In this document: one piece after another, positions 17,500 through 26,557 of the stretch
Numbering within the stretch: the first letter of the stretch is position 1
Layout of the letters: every line of letters starts with the position of its first letter
Origin: Novosphingobium sp. B 225
GTDB taxonomy: Bacteria; Pseudomonadota; Alphaproteobacteria; Sphingomonadales; Sphingomonadaceae
Direction: 5' to 3'
Assembly: GCF_002198665.1 (NCBI RefSeq)
Contig: NZ_MWLM01000062.1
Span: 87,659-151,658, forward strand
DNA length: 64,000 bases
Made by a program: the position numbers and the translations under genes
Notes under the pieces: generated by a model
Databases searched by the model: none
Told to the model about the DNA's origin: nothing
What the model saw: the letters and a program-made list of their open reading frames with translations, nothing else

Positions 17500-18969
17500 T
17501 CAGAGCAATTTGCCTTGCTCTGGCGGGGCGGGGCGCGGGGACGCCTTGGGCTTGGGCGTGGCTCGGGTTGCCGGATCAGCATGGGTTACCACTTCAAGCA
17601 CCCCATCGCGGAAATGCAATGCCAGCGCGGCCTCATCCGCAGCGGCAGCGCGGCTTGTCAGGGTGCGGCCGTCCGCAGCGGTGACCCTGGCATAACCGCG
17701 TTCGAGAATGCCATCCGGGTTGAGCGACCGCGCGGTCCGCGCCAGGGCGTCCAGCCGCTCGCGCGCGGCCCCGATCCGTTGGGCAATCACGATGGGGCCA
17801 AACCGCACCGCGCCCAGCCGATCCTGCGCCCGCTCAAACCGGGCCGCGAGCAGAGGCGCAGAAAGCCGGGCGCGGTCTGCCTGCAAGGCCTGCTGGGCGA
17901 ACTGGATCCGATCCTTGAGTCCGCGCCGCAGCCGTTCGGCCAGGTCATCAAGCCGCTGGACATAGGGGCTGAGGAGGTTCTCGGTGCGCGGCAGGCGCTC
18001 GGCCCGCACGACCAGCCGCTCGCGCCCCAATTGCAGCGGGCGCACCACTGCACGGCGCTGGCGCAGGCCAAGCTCGCCCAACTGCGCACGCAGTTCCTCG
18101 CGCACCGGCACGGCCATTTCGGCAGCAGCGGTGGGGGTCGGCGCGCGGCGATCAGCGGCGAAATCGACCAAGGTGGTGTCCGTCTCATGCCCAACGGCGC
18201 TAATCACCGGGATCGAACAATCCGCCACGGCTCGGACCACCACTTCTTCGTTGAAGGCCCACAGGTCCTCGATCGAACCGCCGCCGCGCGCAACAATCAC
18301 CAGATCGGGGCGCGGGACCGGGCCATCGGGGCGCAGCGCCGAAAAGCCGCGCACGGCAGCGGCAACCTGCTCTGCCGCACCCTGCCCCTGGACCAGCACC
18401 GGCCAGACCAGCACCCGGGTGGGAAAGCGGTCAGCAAGGCGGTGGAGAATGTCGCGGATCACTGCCCCGGTCGGGCTCGTCACTACCCCGATCACACGCG
18501 GCAGAAACGGCAGGGCACGCTTGCGCTCGCTGGCAAACAGCCCTTCGGCCTCAAGCCGCGCCTTGGTCTTGGCGAGCAGCGCGAGCAGCGCTCCTTCACC
18601 TGCGATCTCCATCCGGTCGATCACGATCTGATAGTTCGAACGCCCCGGATAGGTGGTCAGCTTGCCGGTGGCGATCACTTCCAGTCCGTCTTCCGGCTGG
18701 AACGACAGGCGCTGGGCATTGCCGCGCCACAGCACCCCGTCCAGCCGGGCATTCTCATCCTTTAGTGCAAGGTACAGGTGGCCCGAAGCCGCGCGCTTGA
18801 CCCCCGAAAGCTCGCCCCGCACCCGCACGAAGCCGAACCGGTCCTCGACCGTGCGCTTCAAGGCGGCGGAAATCTCGCTGACGGACAGTGCCTCGGCGTT
18901 GTCCCCGGCGCTTGGCTTCGCTACCAGCCCGCCAGTATCATCGTTATCAAGGTAAGAGGGACCGGGCAT
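17500..18969 (-). CDS. xseA: Exodeoxyribonuclease VII large subunit
   Basis: The 489 residues form the catalytic subunit that degrades single-stranded DNA in both directions. An OB-fold region (about 28-125, beginning [15 protein letters not shown] and containing RVRGELSG) is followed by the nuclease domain with [32 protein letters not shown] and [12 protein letters not shown] coiled-coil stretch and a Pro/Lys-rich tail complete the protein. The chosen ATG (18967-18969) overlaps the divergent purD ATG (18968-18970). A later start is possible, but the extra N-terminus looks genuine. The small subunit gene xseB is not in the window. Confidence 0.95.
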   Translation of the reverse strand: MPGPSYLDNDDTGGLVAKPSAGDNAEALSVSEISAALKRTVEDRFGFVRVRGELSGVKRAASGHLYLALKDENARLDGVLWRGNAQRLSFQPEDGLEVIATGKLTTYPGRSNYQIVIDRMEIAGEGALLALLAKTKARLEAEGLFASERKRALPFLPRVIGVVTSPTGAVIRDILHRLADRFPTRVLVWPVLVQGQGAAEQVAAAVRGFSALRPDGPVPRPDLVIVARGGGSIEDLWAFNEEVVVRAVADCSIPVISAVGHETDTTLVDFAADRRAPTPTAAAEMAVPVREELRAQLGELGLRQRRAVVRPLQLGRERLVVRAERLPRTENLLSPYVQRLDDLAERLRRGLKDRIQFAQQALQADRARLSAPLLAARFERAQDRLGAVRFGPIVIAQRIGAARERLDALARTARSLNPDGILERGYARVTAADGRTLTSRAAAADEAALALHFRDGVLEVVTHADPATRATPKPKASPRPAPPEQGKLL

Positions 18970-20248
18970 GAACATCCTGCTGCTGGGGTCGGGCGGGCGC
19001 GAACATGCGCTGGCGTGGAAGCTCGCGCAATCCCGGCTGTGTGACAAATTGTTCGCAAGCCCCGGCAATCCGGGCATCGCGGATCACGCCGAACTGGTCG
19101 CGCTGGACGCCGCCGATCACCCGGCGGTGACCGCGTTCTGCGAGGCGCAACGGATCGGTCTGGTCGTCATCGGCCCCGAAGCGCCGCTGGTCGATGGACT
19201 GGCCGACAGCCTGCGCGGCCAAGGCATTGCAGTGTTCGGGCCAAGCAAAGCGGCGGCGCAGCTTGAAGGCAGTAAAGCCTTCACCAAGGAACTGTGCGCC
19301 CGCCACAATATCCCGACCGGCGCTTTTGCGCGGGTGACAAGTGAGGCCGAAGGCCTCGCCGCGCTCGCCCGGTTCGGCGCGCCAGTGGTGGTCAAGGCCG
19401 ATGGCCTGGCTGCAGGCAAAGGCGTGACCGTGGCCATGGTCATGGCCGAAGCTGAGGAAGCCGTGCGCGAAATCTTTTCGGGCCGGTTCGGCGAGGCCGG
19501 GGCCGAAGCCGTGATCGAAGAATTCCTGGATGGCGAGGAAGCGAGCTTCTTTGCCCTGACCGACGGCCACACCGTGGTCCCGTTCGGCTCTGCGCAGGAC
19601 CACAAGCGGGTTGGCGATGGCGATACCGGACCCAACACCGGCGGGATGGGCGCATACAGCCCGGCGCGAGTGCTGACCCCGCTGCTGGAAGGCGAGGCGC
19701 TGGAACGGATTGTGGTGCCCACTGTGCGGGCCATGGCGGAAGAAGGCATGCCCTATTCCGGCGTGCTCTATGCCGGGCTGATGCTGACCAAGCAGGGCGT
19801 TCAACTGATCGAATACAACGCCCGCTTCGGCGATCCCGAATGCCAGGTGCTGATGCTGCGGCTGGAAGACGATCTGGGCGAACTGCTGCTCGCCTGTGCC
19901 GAAGGCAAACTCGCCACCCGCCAGCCCCCGCGCCTGTCAGCCGAACCCGCGCTGACCGTGGTCATGGCGGCAGAGGGTTATCCCGGGACCCCGAAGAAGG
20001 GCGGTTCGATTGCCGGAATCGACGCCGCAGAAGCAGGCGGTGCGAAAGTGTTTCACGCCGGCACCGCGCTGGCCGATGGCCAGCTGATCGCAACCGGCGG
20101 CCGCGTCCTCAACGTCACCGCGCGCGGCGCGAGTGTGACCGAGGCCCAGGCGAAAGCCTATGCTGCGGTCGACCTGCTTGAAGCCCCCGACCTGTTCTGC
20201 CGCCGCGACATCGGCTGGCGCGAAGTGGCGCGCGAAGCGAAAGGCTAA
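18968..20248 (+). CDS. purD: Phosphoribosylamine--glycine ligase (GARS)
   Basis: This enzyme joins glycine to 5-phosphoribosylamine in step 2 of purine synthesis. The 426 residues are standard length. It begins [19 protein letters not shown], the diagnostic N-terminus. It contains an ATP-grasp core, [28 protein letters not shown], and the segment LNVTARGA near the end. A ribosome site AGAGGGA precedes the ATG. It is divergent from xseA with overlapping start codons. It converges with mipZ across a 6-base gap. Confidence 0.97.
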   Translation: MNILLLGSGGREHALAWKLAQSRLCDKLFASPGNPGIADHAELVALDAADHPAVTAFCEAQRIGLVVIGPEAPLVDGLADSLRGQGIAVFGPSKAAAQLEGSKAFTKELCARHNIPTGAFARVTSEAEGLAALARFGAPVVVKADGLAAGKGVTVAMVMAEAEEAVREIFSGRFGEAGAEAVIEEFLDGEEASFFALTDGHTVVPFGSAQDHKRVGDGDTGPNTGGMGAYSPARVLTPLLEGEALERIVVPTVRAMAEEGMPYSGVLYAGLMLTKQGVQLIEYNARFGDPECQVLMLRLEDDLGELLLACAEGKLATRQPPRLSAEPALTVVMAAEGYPGTPKKGGSIAGIDAAEAGGAKVFHAGTALADGQLIATGGRVLNVTARGASVTEAQAKAYAAVDLLEAPDLFCRRDIGWREVAREAKG

Positions 20249-20254
20249 GGGGAT

Positions 20255-21136
20255 CTATGCCGCGCAGGCGGCCAGTGTTGCCGGGCAAACCAGGTCCAGC
20301 AACTGCCGGACTTCGCTGACGGCCACTGAATGCGAGCGCGCAAGGTCTGGGATCCGCCCCAAATCCAGATGGGTCAGACCGAGCAGGAACAATTCGCGAT
20401 AGATCACGCGTTCGGACAGCCCCTCTCCCAGTCTGAAATCGAGTTGCCCCGCCAGCTCTTGTAGCGCAGCTTCAACCCGGTTCTGATCATGACTGTTGTC
20501 ACGACGCCGGCGATTGCGCAGTACCGCCCATTCGAGCGGCGCAAGTCCCGCTGCGCGGCGTGCCGCGCGCAAATCCAAAACCATTTCGGCAAAGCAGCCA
20601 GGCCCGCGATAGGCGCGGGTCAAGGGATGCAATCGCCCCAGCAGATCAAGATCGACAAAAGAGCTGGTCACCGGCGAGATCAGCAGATTGGCCATTGCCA
20701 CTGCGCGGCGGACAATCCCGCAATCGGTCCCCGCAGCATCGATCACCACATAGTCGCAAGCTGCACCAAGGCGGGCAATTTCCTGAGCCAGCATGGCGCC
20801 GGTCTGGTGGTGCAGCACCACATGGCGCGGCTGTGGCAGCTTTACTCGCAGCCGATTGGCCGTGGCGCTGCGGTTTACCAAGGCGCGTGACAGACTTTGC
20901 TGGCGTCGGTCCAGATCGACACCAAGTACCTCATAGCCGGCATCAGCCAGAGCAACGCAGAGGTGAAAGGCCAGGGTTGACTTACCCACTCCACCCTTTT
21001 CGTTGGCGACCGTAATCACGCGTGCCTGCGGGCGTGGCCGGTTGGCGATGTCGTTAATCACAACACCCGGATGTTCGCCGCCGCGATCCGGGTTGCTCCA
21101 TTCGAGCCCGCTATCGAGCAAAGTCGCCAGCTTCAT
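20255..21136 (-). CDS. mipZ: MipZ-type division-site positioning ATPase (ParA/MinD family)
   Basis: The 293 residues belong to the deviant-Walker ParA superfamily. KGGVGKST is at 47-54, then VLGVDLDRRQQSLSR and DYVVIDAAGTD. It resembles Caulobacter MipZ in the DLDRRQ segment, the EWAVLRNRR region and the C-terminal SERVIYRELFLLGLTHLDL. In that system, MipZ dimers bind ParB near oriC and block FtsZ ring assembly at the poles. The N-terminus (1-38) is longer than Caulobacter MipZ. It is not part of a parAB operon here. Confidence 0.85.
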   Translation of the reverse strand: MKLATLLDSGLEWSNPDRGGEHPGVVINDIANRPRPQARVITVANEKGGVGKSTLAFHLCVALADAGYEVLGVDLDRRQQSLSRALVNRSATANRLRVKLPQPRHVVLHHQTGAMLAQEIARLGAACDYVVIDAAGTDCGIVRRAVAMANLLISPVTSSFVDLDLLGRLHPLTRAYRGPGCFAEMVLDLRAARRAAGLAPLEWAVLRNRRRRDNSHDQNRVEAALQELAGQLDFRLGEGLSERVIYRELFLLGLTHLDLGRIPDLARSHSVAVSEVRQLLDLVCPATLAACAA

Positions 21137-21238
21137 TTCCCGTGCCCCGCCGCCAGGCCGAATCGCCTGCCTGTGGAAAACTACGGTAAAAACCAGTGGA
21201 AATCGAATCGATTCAGGTTCGTGGGGTCCCGCTTCGGA

Positions 21239-22234
21239 TCAGCCCAGCCGCGCCTTTATCAGGGCCTGCAAGTCCGCCTCGGGCCGCGCGCCGTAGTGCG
21301 AGATCACTTCAGCCGCCGCGATCGCGCCGATGGTTAGGCACTGGTCGATCGCCAGCTCGCGGACATGGCCAAAAAGGAACCCGGCGGCGAACAGATCGCC
21401 CGCGCCGGTGGTATCGACCACCCGCTCGATCGGTTCGGCGCTGACTTCAAAGCGCTCTCCGGCATGGATCGCAACCGCGCCTTCTGCACCGCGCGTCACC
21501 ACCAGCAGTGGGACTTTGGGGGCGAGATCAGCCAGACCCTTGTCAAAGTCCCCATGCCCGGTCAGCGCTTCCAGCTCGACATGGTTGGCGAACAGGATGT
21601 CGATCTCTCCGGTTTCAATCATCGCGCGGAAATCGGCGCCGTGCCGTTCGATCACAAAGGCGTCGGACAGGGTGAAGGCAACCTTGCGGCCATGGCTCTT
21701 CGCCGCCGCAATGGCCCGGCGCATCGCCGCGCGCGGTTCTTCGGGGTCCCACAGATAGCCTTCGAGGTAGAGGATCCTGGCATCCGCAATCGCCGCTTCA
21801 TCCAGCGCAGCGGCGGGCAGGTACTGCGATGCACCCAGAAACGTGTTCATCGTCCGCTGCCCATCGGCCGTAACAAAGATCAGGCAGCGTGCGGTCGGCG
21901 GATCGCCCGCCCGCGCGGCGGTGTCAAAGGCGATCCCGCCAGCGCGGATATCGTGCGCGAACACTTCACCCAGCTGATCGTCCGCAACCTGCCCGATAAA
22001 GGCGCAGTTGGCCCCCAGCGCGGCAAGCCCGGCCAAGGTGTTGGCAGCCGACCCGCCCGAAATCTCGCGCGCGGGGCCCATTGCATCATACAAATCGTGT
22101 GCGCGCTGGGTATCGATCAGGGTCATCCCGCCCTTCATCAACCCCAGCTGTTCGATCAATGCATCATCACACGGGGCCATCACATCGACGATGGCGTTGC
22201 CGATCGCGATCACGTCGGTGCTGGGCTGGGTCAT
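21239..22234 (-). CDS. PfkB-family carbohydrate kinase, probable adenosine kinase
   Basis: The 331 residues include the N-terminal AIGNAIVDV, GGSAANTLAGLAALG, and the PfkB signature VVDTTGAGDLFAAGF, with Asp as catalytic base. It phosphorylates a nucleoside or sugar. The position of the GGSAAN motif and the overall length match alphaproteobacterial adenosine kinases. The gene is isolated, and the divergent EI24 gene begins 115 bases upstream. Confidence 0.88.
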   Translation of the reverse strand: MTQPSTDVIAIGNAIVDVMAPCDDALIEQLGLMKGGMTLIDTQRAHDLYDAMGPAREISGGSAANTLAGLAALGANCAFIGQVADDQLGEVFAHDIRAGGIAFDTAARAGDPPTARCLIFVTADGQRTMNTFLGASQYLPAAALDEAAIADARILYLEGYLWDPEEPRAAMRRAIAAAKSHGRKVAFTLSDAFVIERHGADFRAMIETGEIDILFANHVELEALTGHGDFDKGLADLAPKVPLLVVTRGAEGAVAIHAGERFEVSAEPIERVVDTTGAGDLFAAGFLFGHVRELAIDQCLTIGAIAAAEVISHYGARPEADLQALIKARLG

Positions 22235-22349
22235 GCGGCAGGGGTCCTAACACTTTGTCTGAAAACGCGCGGGGCCTAGCGAGCGGCAAGGCGTTCGGCA
22301 AGGGTAGAGCCGTTGACAGGGCGGCGCGCGCGGGCAATGCCCCTGAGCA

Positions 22350-23030
22350 ATGCTGCGCGCTTATGCCCTTGCCCTGACCCAGCTGGCCGATCGCCAGGTG
22401 CTGCGGATCTTCCTGAAAAGCCTTGGTGTTACCGTGCTGCTGTTCGTGGTGCTTGGGCTGATCGGGGTCTGGGCGGCGGACCGGTTCATGGCCTGGGCCG
22501 GGTTCGATGAAGGGCTGGTTGCGGGCGCTGGCGATCTGCGCGCTATGCTGGCTGCTGTAGGCGTGCTGGCCGCCGGAGTGCTGTTATGGCGTGTGCTGGC
22601 GATTGCCGTGCTGCAGCTGTTCGCTGACGAAGTAGTCCAGGCGGTCGAAGCGCGGCACTATCCGCAAGCCGCCGCAAGCGCCCGCAAACTTGGCTGGCAC
22701 GAAGAGCTGGCCAACGGCCTCAAAGGCGCGGGCCGCGCGCTGCTGTTCAACTTGCTGGCGCTGCCCTTTGCCCTGGTGCTGCTGGTGACGGGCGTGGGCG
22801 CGCCGCTGGTGTTCCTGGCGGTCAACGCCGTGCTGCTGGGGCGCGAATTGCAGGACATGGTCTGGCTGCGTCACCGCCCTTCGGCCCAGTCCGCTGCGCC
22901 GCTTTCCGTGCTCCAGCGCCTGACGCTGGGCGGGATCAGCGCAGTGCTGCTGAGTGTGCCCTTTGCCAACCTGTTCGCCCCATTCCTGGGCGCCGCCGCC
23001 GCCGCCCACCTGATCCATCGCAAGGACTGA
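22350..23030 (+). CDS. EI24-domain membrane protein
   Basis: The 226 residues contain about four hydrophobic segments and the EI24/CysZ-like layout typical of these proteins. E. coli CysZ is a sulfate transporter; many homologues in alphaproteobacteria have unknown function. The lipoprotein gene follows after 7 bases, so they are likely co-transcribed. No sulfate assimilation genes are adjacent, so the sulfate assignment is not supported here. Confidence 0.8.
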   Translation: MLRAYALALTQLADRQVLRIFLKSLGVTVLLFVVLGLIGVWAADRFMAWAGFDEGLVAGAGDLRAMLAAVGVLAAGVLLWRVLAIAVLQLFADEVVQAVEARHYPQAAASARKLGWHEELANGLKGAGRALLFNLLALPFALVLLVTGVGAPLVFLAVNAVLLGRELQDMVWLRHRPSAQSAAPLSVLQRLTLGGISAVLLSVPFANLFAPFLGAAAAAHLIHRKD

Positions 23031-23037
23031 TCGCCCG

Positions 23038-23451
23038 ATGCCGCGCAAACTGCTGATTTCGCTGACGTTCGTTCCCCTGCTGGCCGCATGCGGCAGTGGC
23101 TCGGTTTCGAGCGTGCCTGCACCACCGTCGCGCAATGCCAAACCTCCGGTCCGCACCCCCGTCCGCGTCAGCCCCCCGCCGCCACGCTTGCAGGTTACCC
23201 CCGGGCTGGAAGGAGTAATCGGCGCGAGTGGTGACGATCTGGTGCGCCAATTCGGCCCGGCCCGGCTTGACGTGATCGAAGGCGATGCACGCAAGCTGCA
23301 GTTTTCGGGCAGCGCCTGCGTGCTTGATGTCTATCTTTATCCGCAAGGCTCTGCCCGCGATCTGCAAGCGACTTATGTCGACGCCCGCCGCGCCAGCGAC
23401 GGGCAGGATGTGGACCGGGCAGCCTGCGTCAGCGCACTCAGAAAGCGCTGA
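23038..23451 (+). CDS. Small lipoprotein of unknown function
   Basis: The 137 residues start with a lipoprotein signal. The lipobox LAAC puts the acylated Cys at residue 18. A Pro-rich linker (about 27-60) leads to a small C-terminal domain with Cys residues in SACVLDVYLYPQG and RAACVSALRKR that could pair. The fold may be a SmpA/OmlA-like BAM-associated domain, but I cannot show that. It is downstream of EI24 in an apparent operon. Confidence 0.8.
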   Translation: MPRKLLISLTFVPLLAACGSGSVSSVPAPPSRNAKPPVRTPVRVSPPPPRLQVTPGLEGVIGASGDDLVRQFGPARLDVIEGDARKLQFSGSACVLDVYLYPQGSARDLQATYVDARRASDGQDVDRAACVSALRKR

Positions 23452-23518
23452 ATTAAGCACCCGTTAGGGATATTCTGCGATAGCTCGCCCCACATTTTTA
23501 CTGTGGGACGGACTGCCG

Positions 23519-24478
23519 ATGAGCATGCATTTCAGCCAGTTGGCCGCGCAGGCGACTGCCGACGGGGTGATCGGGGCGGACGAGATTCTGTCGCTGCGCC
23601 AGGCCGGATGGGCCGACGGGGCAATGGACCCCGAAGAAGCCGAATCCCTGTTCCTTGCCAACGAAGCGCTGCGCGAACCAAGCCCGGAATGGCGCGATTT
23701 CTTCGTCGAGGCGCTGACCCAGTTCATCGTCAACACGGTCGATCCCAAGGGGTATGTCGACGATCTGATGGGGGACGAGCTGATCGAACGGATCAGCCGA
23801 GATGGCCGGATCGAGACCATGGCCGAGCTTGAACTGCTGGTGAAAGTGCTCGAAACCGCGCTTCACACTCCGGCCGCACTCAAGAATTTCGCGCTGACCC
23901 AGATCGAACAGGCCGTGCTGCACGGTGACGGTCCGACCCGGCAGGGCTCGCTTGATCCCAAGGGGATCAATGCGGCCGAATGCGCGCTGATGCGGCGTCT
24001 GATCTTTGCCGCAGGCGGCGACCGCCCGGCCAGCATCAGCCGCGCCGAGGCAGAAATGCTGTTCCGGATCAAGGATGCGACCGTTTACGAGGTCAATGCT
24101 CCCGAATGGGAAAAGCTGTTCGTCCAGGGAGTTGCCAACTACCTGCTGGGCTTTGGCGGCCACGAGCCGCTGAGCCGCGACAAGGCCGCCGATCTGGAAG
24201 CCTTCATGAACGCGCCGGGCGCTGGAATTGGCGGCTTCCTGCGCCGGATGCTGAACAGCGACATCGATGCCGAAATCGATCGCGAGTTCGGCAGCCTGCT
24301 TAGCATCAACCCCCATGCTCAGGACGTGGCTGATGAGTCCGAAGAAGCGGCACGCCTCGACCCTGCCGAAGAGTTGTGGCTGCGCGACCATATCGATGCA
24401 GACGAAGAGCTCGACCCGCTGGAAAAAGCCCTGCTGGCCTTCATCGCCGAGGAAACCGGCGAGGAACTGAAGGTTTAG
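23519..24478 (+). CDS. Unknown protein with internally duplicated helical domain
   Basis: The 319 acidic residues have no signal peptide. Two similar units are visible: a first with DPEEAESLF, then EWRDFFVEALTQFIV (about 35-75), and a second with SRAEAEMLF, then EWEKLFVQGVANYLL (about 180-215). A third partial unit (LDPAEELWLRDH, then LDPLEKALLAFI) is at the C-terminus. The pattern is reminiscent of TerB-like or calcium-binding-type helical repeats, but no catalytic motif is seen. It is convergent with the sufA end, overlapping by 4 bases. Confidence 0.8.
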   Translation: MSMHFSQLAAQATADGVIGADEILSLRQAGWADGAMDPEEAESLFLANEALREPSPEWRDFFVEALTQFIVNTVDPKGYVDDLMGDELIERISRDGRIETMAELELLVKVLETALHTPAALKNFALTQIEQAVLHGDGPTRQGSLDPKGINAAECALMRRLIFAAGGDRPASISRAEAEMLFRIKDATVYEVNAPEWEKLFVQGVANYLLGFGGHEPLSRDKAADLEAFMNAPGAGIGGFLRRMLNSDIDAEIDREFGSLLSINPHAQDVADESEEAARLDPAEELWLRDHIDADEELDPLEKALLAFIAEETGEELKV

Positions 24479-24831
24479 ACGGTAAAGCTTTCTCCGCAGC
24501 CACAGCTGCCCTTGGCATTGGGGTTCTGGAATACGAACCCGGCGGTGAAATCATCTTCCTGCCAGTCCATCGTGCTGCCGATCAGGTAGAGTACCGATCC
24601 GCCATCGATGAAGAACAGCCCGCCCGGCGTCTCGATTTGTTCATCCAGCGGGTCCACGGCGGTCACGTAATCGACCGAATAGGCCAGCCCCGAACAGCCC
24701 CGGCGCGGAGTGGACAGCTTGACCCCGATGGCACCCACGGGTGCTTCGGCCATCAGCTTCGCGACCCGCGCCTCGGCCGAGGGGGTCAGAATCACGGCAG
24801 CGGGGCGCTGGCGGGTGGTCACGGTGGTCAT
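24475..24831 (-). CDS. sufA: SufA/IscA-type iron-sulfur carrier
   Basis: The 118 residues are an A-type carrier of the HesB/IscA family. The three cluster Cys are visible in RRGCSGLAY and GSCGCGESF. It is the last gene of the minus-strand SUF operon, and its ATG overlaps the sufT stop (ATGA). A longer frame begins upstream, but the operon junction fixes the start. The name sufA is by context. A second A-type carrier, erpA, lies at 55045-55377. Confidence 0.92.
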   Translation of the reverse strand: MTTVTTRQRPAAVILTPSAEARVAKLMAEAPVGAIGVKLSTPRRGCSGLAYSVDYVTAVDPLDEQIETPGGLFFIDGGSVLYLIGSTMDWQEDDFTAGFVFQNPNAKGSCGCGESFTV

Positions 24832-25298
24832 AGCATTCCAAGCTCCAGCCGGGCTTCGTCGCTCATCTTGGCCGGGTCCCACGGCGGATCCCAGACGAGA
24901 TTGACTTCGGTATCGCGGATCCCGGGGACCGAACTGACCCGCAATTCGACCTCGCCGGGCATCGATTCCGCCACCGGACAATGCGGGGTGGTGAGCGTCA
25001 TGGTCACCACGGCTCCGCCTTCGCCGTCGATCTCTACCCCATAGATCAGGCCCAGGTCATAGATGTTGACCGGGATTTCCGGATCGAAAATGTCCTTGAG
25101 CGCGTCGATCACCGCTTCGTAAAGGTCGCCGCCCGGTTCGTGCCCGGCCAGGCCCTGCGGCTGTTCTTTCAAGAAGCCTTCAAGGTAGTCGCGCTTGCGC
25201 GCCAGCTTGTCAGCCGGGGCTTCGGCATCGTCCACTTTGGCGCGCGGCGGCGGTGCCACGCTGTCCACTTCCTCGATGGTGAATTTGGGCTGTTCCAT
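24828..25298 (-). CDS. sufT: SUF-associated MIP18/DUF59 protein
   Basis: The 156 residues have an acidic, Pro/Ala-rich N-terminus and a C-terminal DUF59/MIP18 domain with IFDPEIPVNIYDLGLIY and MTLTTPHCPVAESMP, plus the VWDPPWDPAKMS end. SufT proteins take part in iron-sulfur cluster maturation. The ATG shares one base with the sufS stop (TGATG), so translation is coupled. Confidence 0.9.
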   Translation of the reverse strand: MEQPKFTIEEVDSVAPPPRAKVDDAEAPADKLARKRDYLEGFLKEQPQGLAGHEPGGDLYEAVIDALKDIFDPEIPVNIYDLGLIYGVEIDGEGGAVVTMTLTTPHCPVAESMPGEVELRVSSVPGIRDTEVNLVWDPPWDPAKMSDEARLELGML

Positions 25299-26557
25299 CA
25301 CCCGAATATCCTTCTGGTCCGTTCGATCCCGCGCAGTAGCGCGGCAATATCGCTTTCATCGCTGTAAAGGCCAAAGCTGGCCCGCGCCGTGGCGGGCACG
25401 CCGAGGTGGTCCATCAGGGGTTGGGCGCAGTGATGCCCGGCGCGGATCGCGACCCCTTCCTCGTCCAGGATAGTGCCAAGGTCATGCGGATGAACCCCGG
25501 CGAGGGCGAACGATACGATCCCCGCGCTCTGTTCCGGCCCGAACAGGGTCACATCATTCATCCGCCTCAGTTCGTCACGCAAGGTGGCGACCAGCGCCGC
25601 TTCATGGGCATGGATCGCCCCAAGGCCGATGCCGGAAACATAGTCAACCGCCGCGCCCAGCGCGATCGCCTCGACAATCGCGGGGGTTCCGGCCTCGAAC
25701 CGCTGCGGCGCGGGGGCATAGGTCGTGCCGGCAAAGCTGACCCGGTCAATCATCGCCCCGCCACCCTGCCAAGGCGGCATGGCAGCCAGCAGTTCGGCCT
25801 TGGCCCACAAGGCGCCGATCCCGGTCGGGCCATAAAGCTTGTGCGCGCTGAACACATAGAAATCGCAGCCCAGCGCCGCGACATCGACCGGCAGGCGCGG
25901 CACGGCCTGGCAACCATCGAGCAGGACCTTCGCCCCCACCCCATGCGCCAGCGCCACCGCACGCGGGGCATCGAGCACCGATCCCAGCACGTTCGAAACG
26001 TGGGCCAGGGCGACCAGCTTGTGCGCCGGGGTCAGCATCCGCTCCGCTGCATCGAGATCGATCTGGCCATCGGCCGTCAGCGGGCAGACATCGATCACCG
26101 CGCCAGTGCGCTCGGTCACCAATTGCCAGGGGACGATGTTGGAATGGTGTTCCAACGCCGAAAGCAGGATCCGGTCCCCGGCCTTAAGCTCGGCCAGGCC
26201 CCAGCTTTGTGCGACCAGATTGACCGCCTCAGTCGCGCCGCGAGTGAACACCACTTCGTCCTCGCGTCCGCCAAGGAACGCCGCGACCTTGCGCCGCGCG
26301 GCTTCGAAGGCAAGGGTCATATCGGCCGAGCGGGCATAGACCCCGCGATGGACCGTGGCATAGTCCGCGCCCATCGCTCGCACTATCGCGTCGATCACGA
26401 CTTGCGGCTTTTGCGCGGTCGCGGCGCTGTCCAGATAGTGCCAACCGCCCGCAAGGCCGGGGAACTCGTCACGCAGCGCTGCGGGCAACGGGGTGCCGCC
26501 TTCATTTTCCCAGCGCGACAGGGCGCGCTCGGTCACCGGGGTGGAGCTGCCGTTCAC
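25298..26557 (-). CDS. sufS: Cysteine desulfurase of the SUF pathway
   Basis: This 419-residue PLP enzyme takes sulfur from cysteine for cluster assembly. Visible features are YLDSAATAQKP, EHHSNIVPWQL, the PLP lysine in FSAHKLYGPTGIGALW, and the catalytic Cys in AGHHCAQPLMDHLG. The length is family-typical. The GTG start overlaps the sufD stop. No SufE gene is seen in the operon, so the sulfur acceptor is not identified here. Confidence 0.96.
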   Translation of the reverse strand: MNGSSTPVTERALSRWENEGGTPLPAALRDEFPGLAGGWHYLDSAATAQKPQVVIDAIVRAMGADYATVHRGVYARSADMTLAFEAARRKVAAFLGGREDEVVFTRGATEAVNLVAQSWGLAELKAGDRILLSALEHHSNIVPWQLVTERTGAVIDVCPLTADGQIDLDAAERMLTPAHKLVALAHVSNVLGSVLDAPRAVALAHGVGAKVLLDGCQAVPRLPVDVAALGCDFYVFSAHKLYGPTGIGALWAKAELLAAMPPWQGGGAMIDRVSFAGTTYAPAPQRFEAGTPAIVEAIALGAAVDYVSGIGLGAIHAHEAALVATLRDELRRMNDVTLFGPEQSAGIVSFALAGVHPHDLGTILDEEGVAIRAGHHCAQPLMDHLGVPATARASFGLYSDESDIAALLRGIERTRRIFG

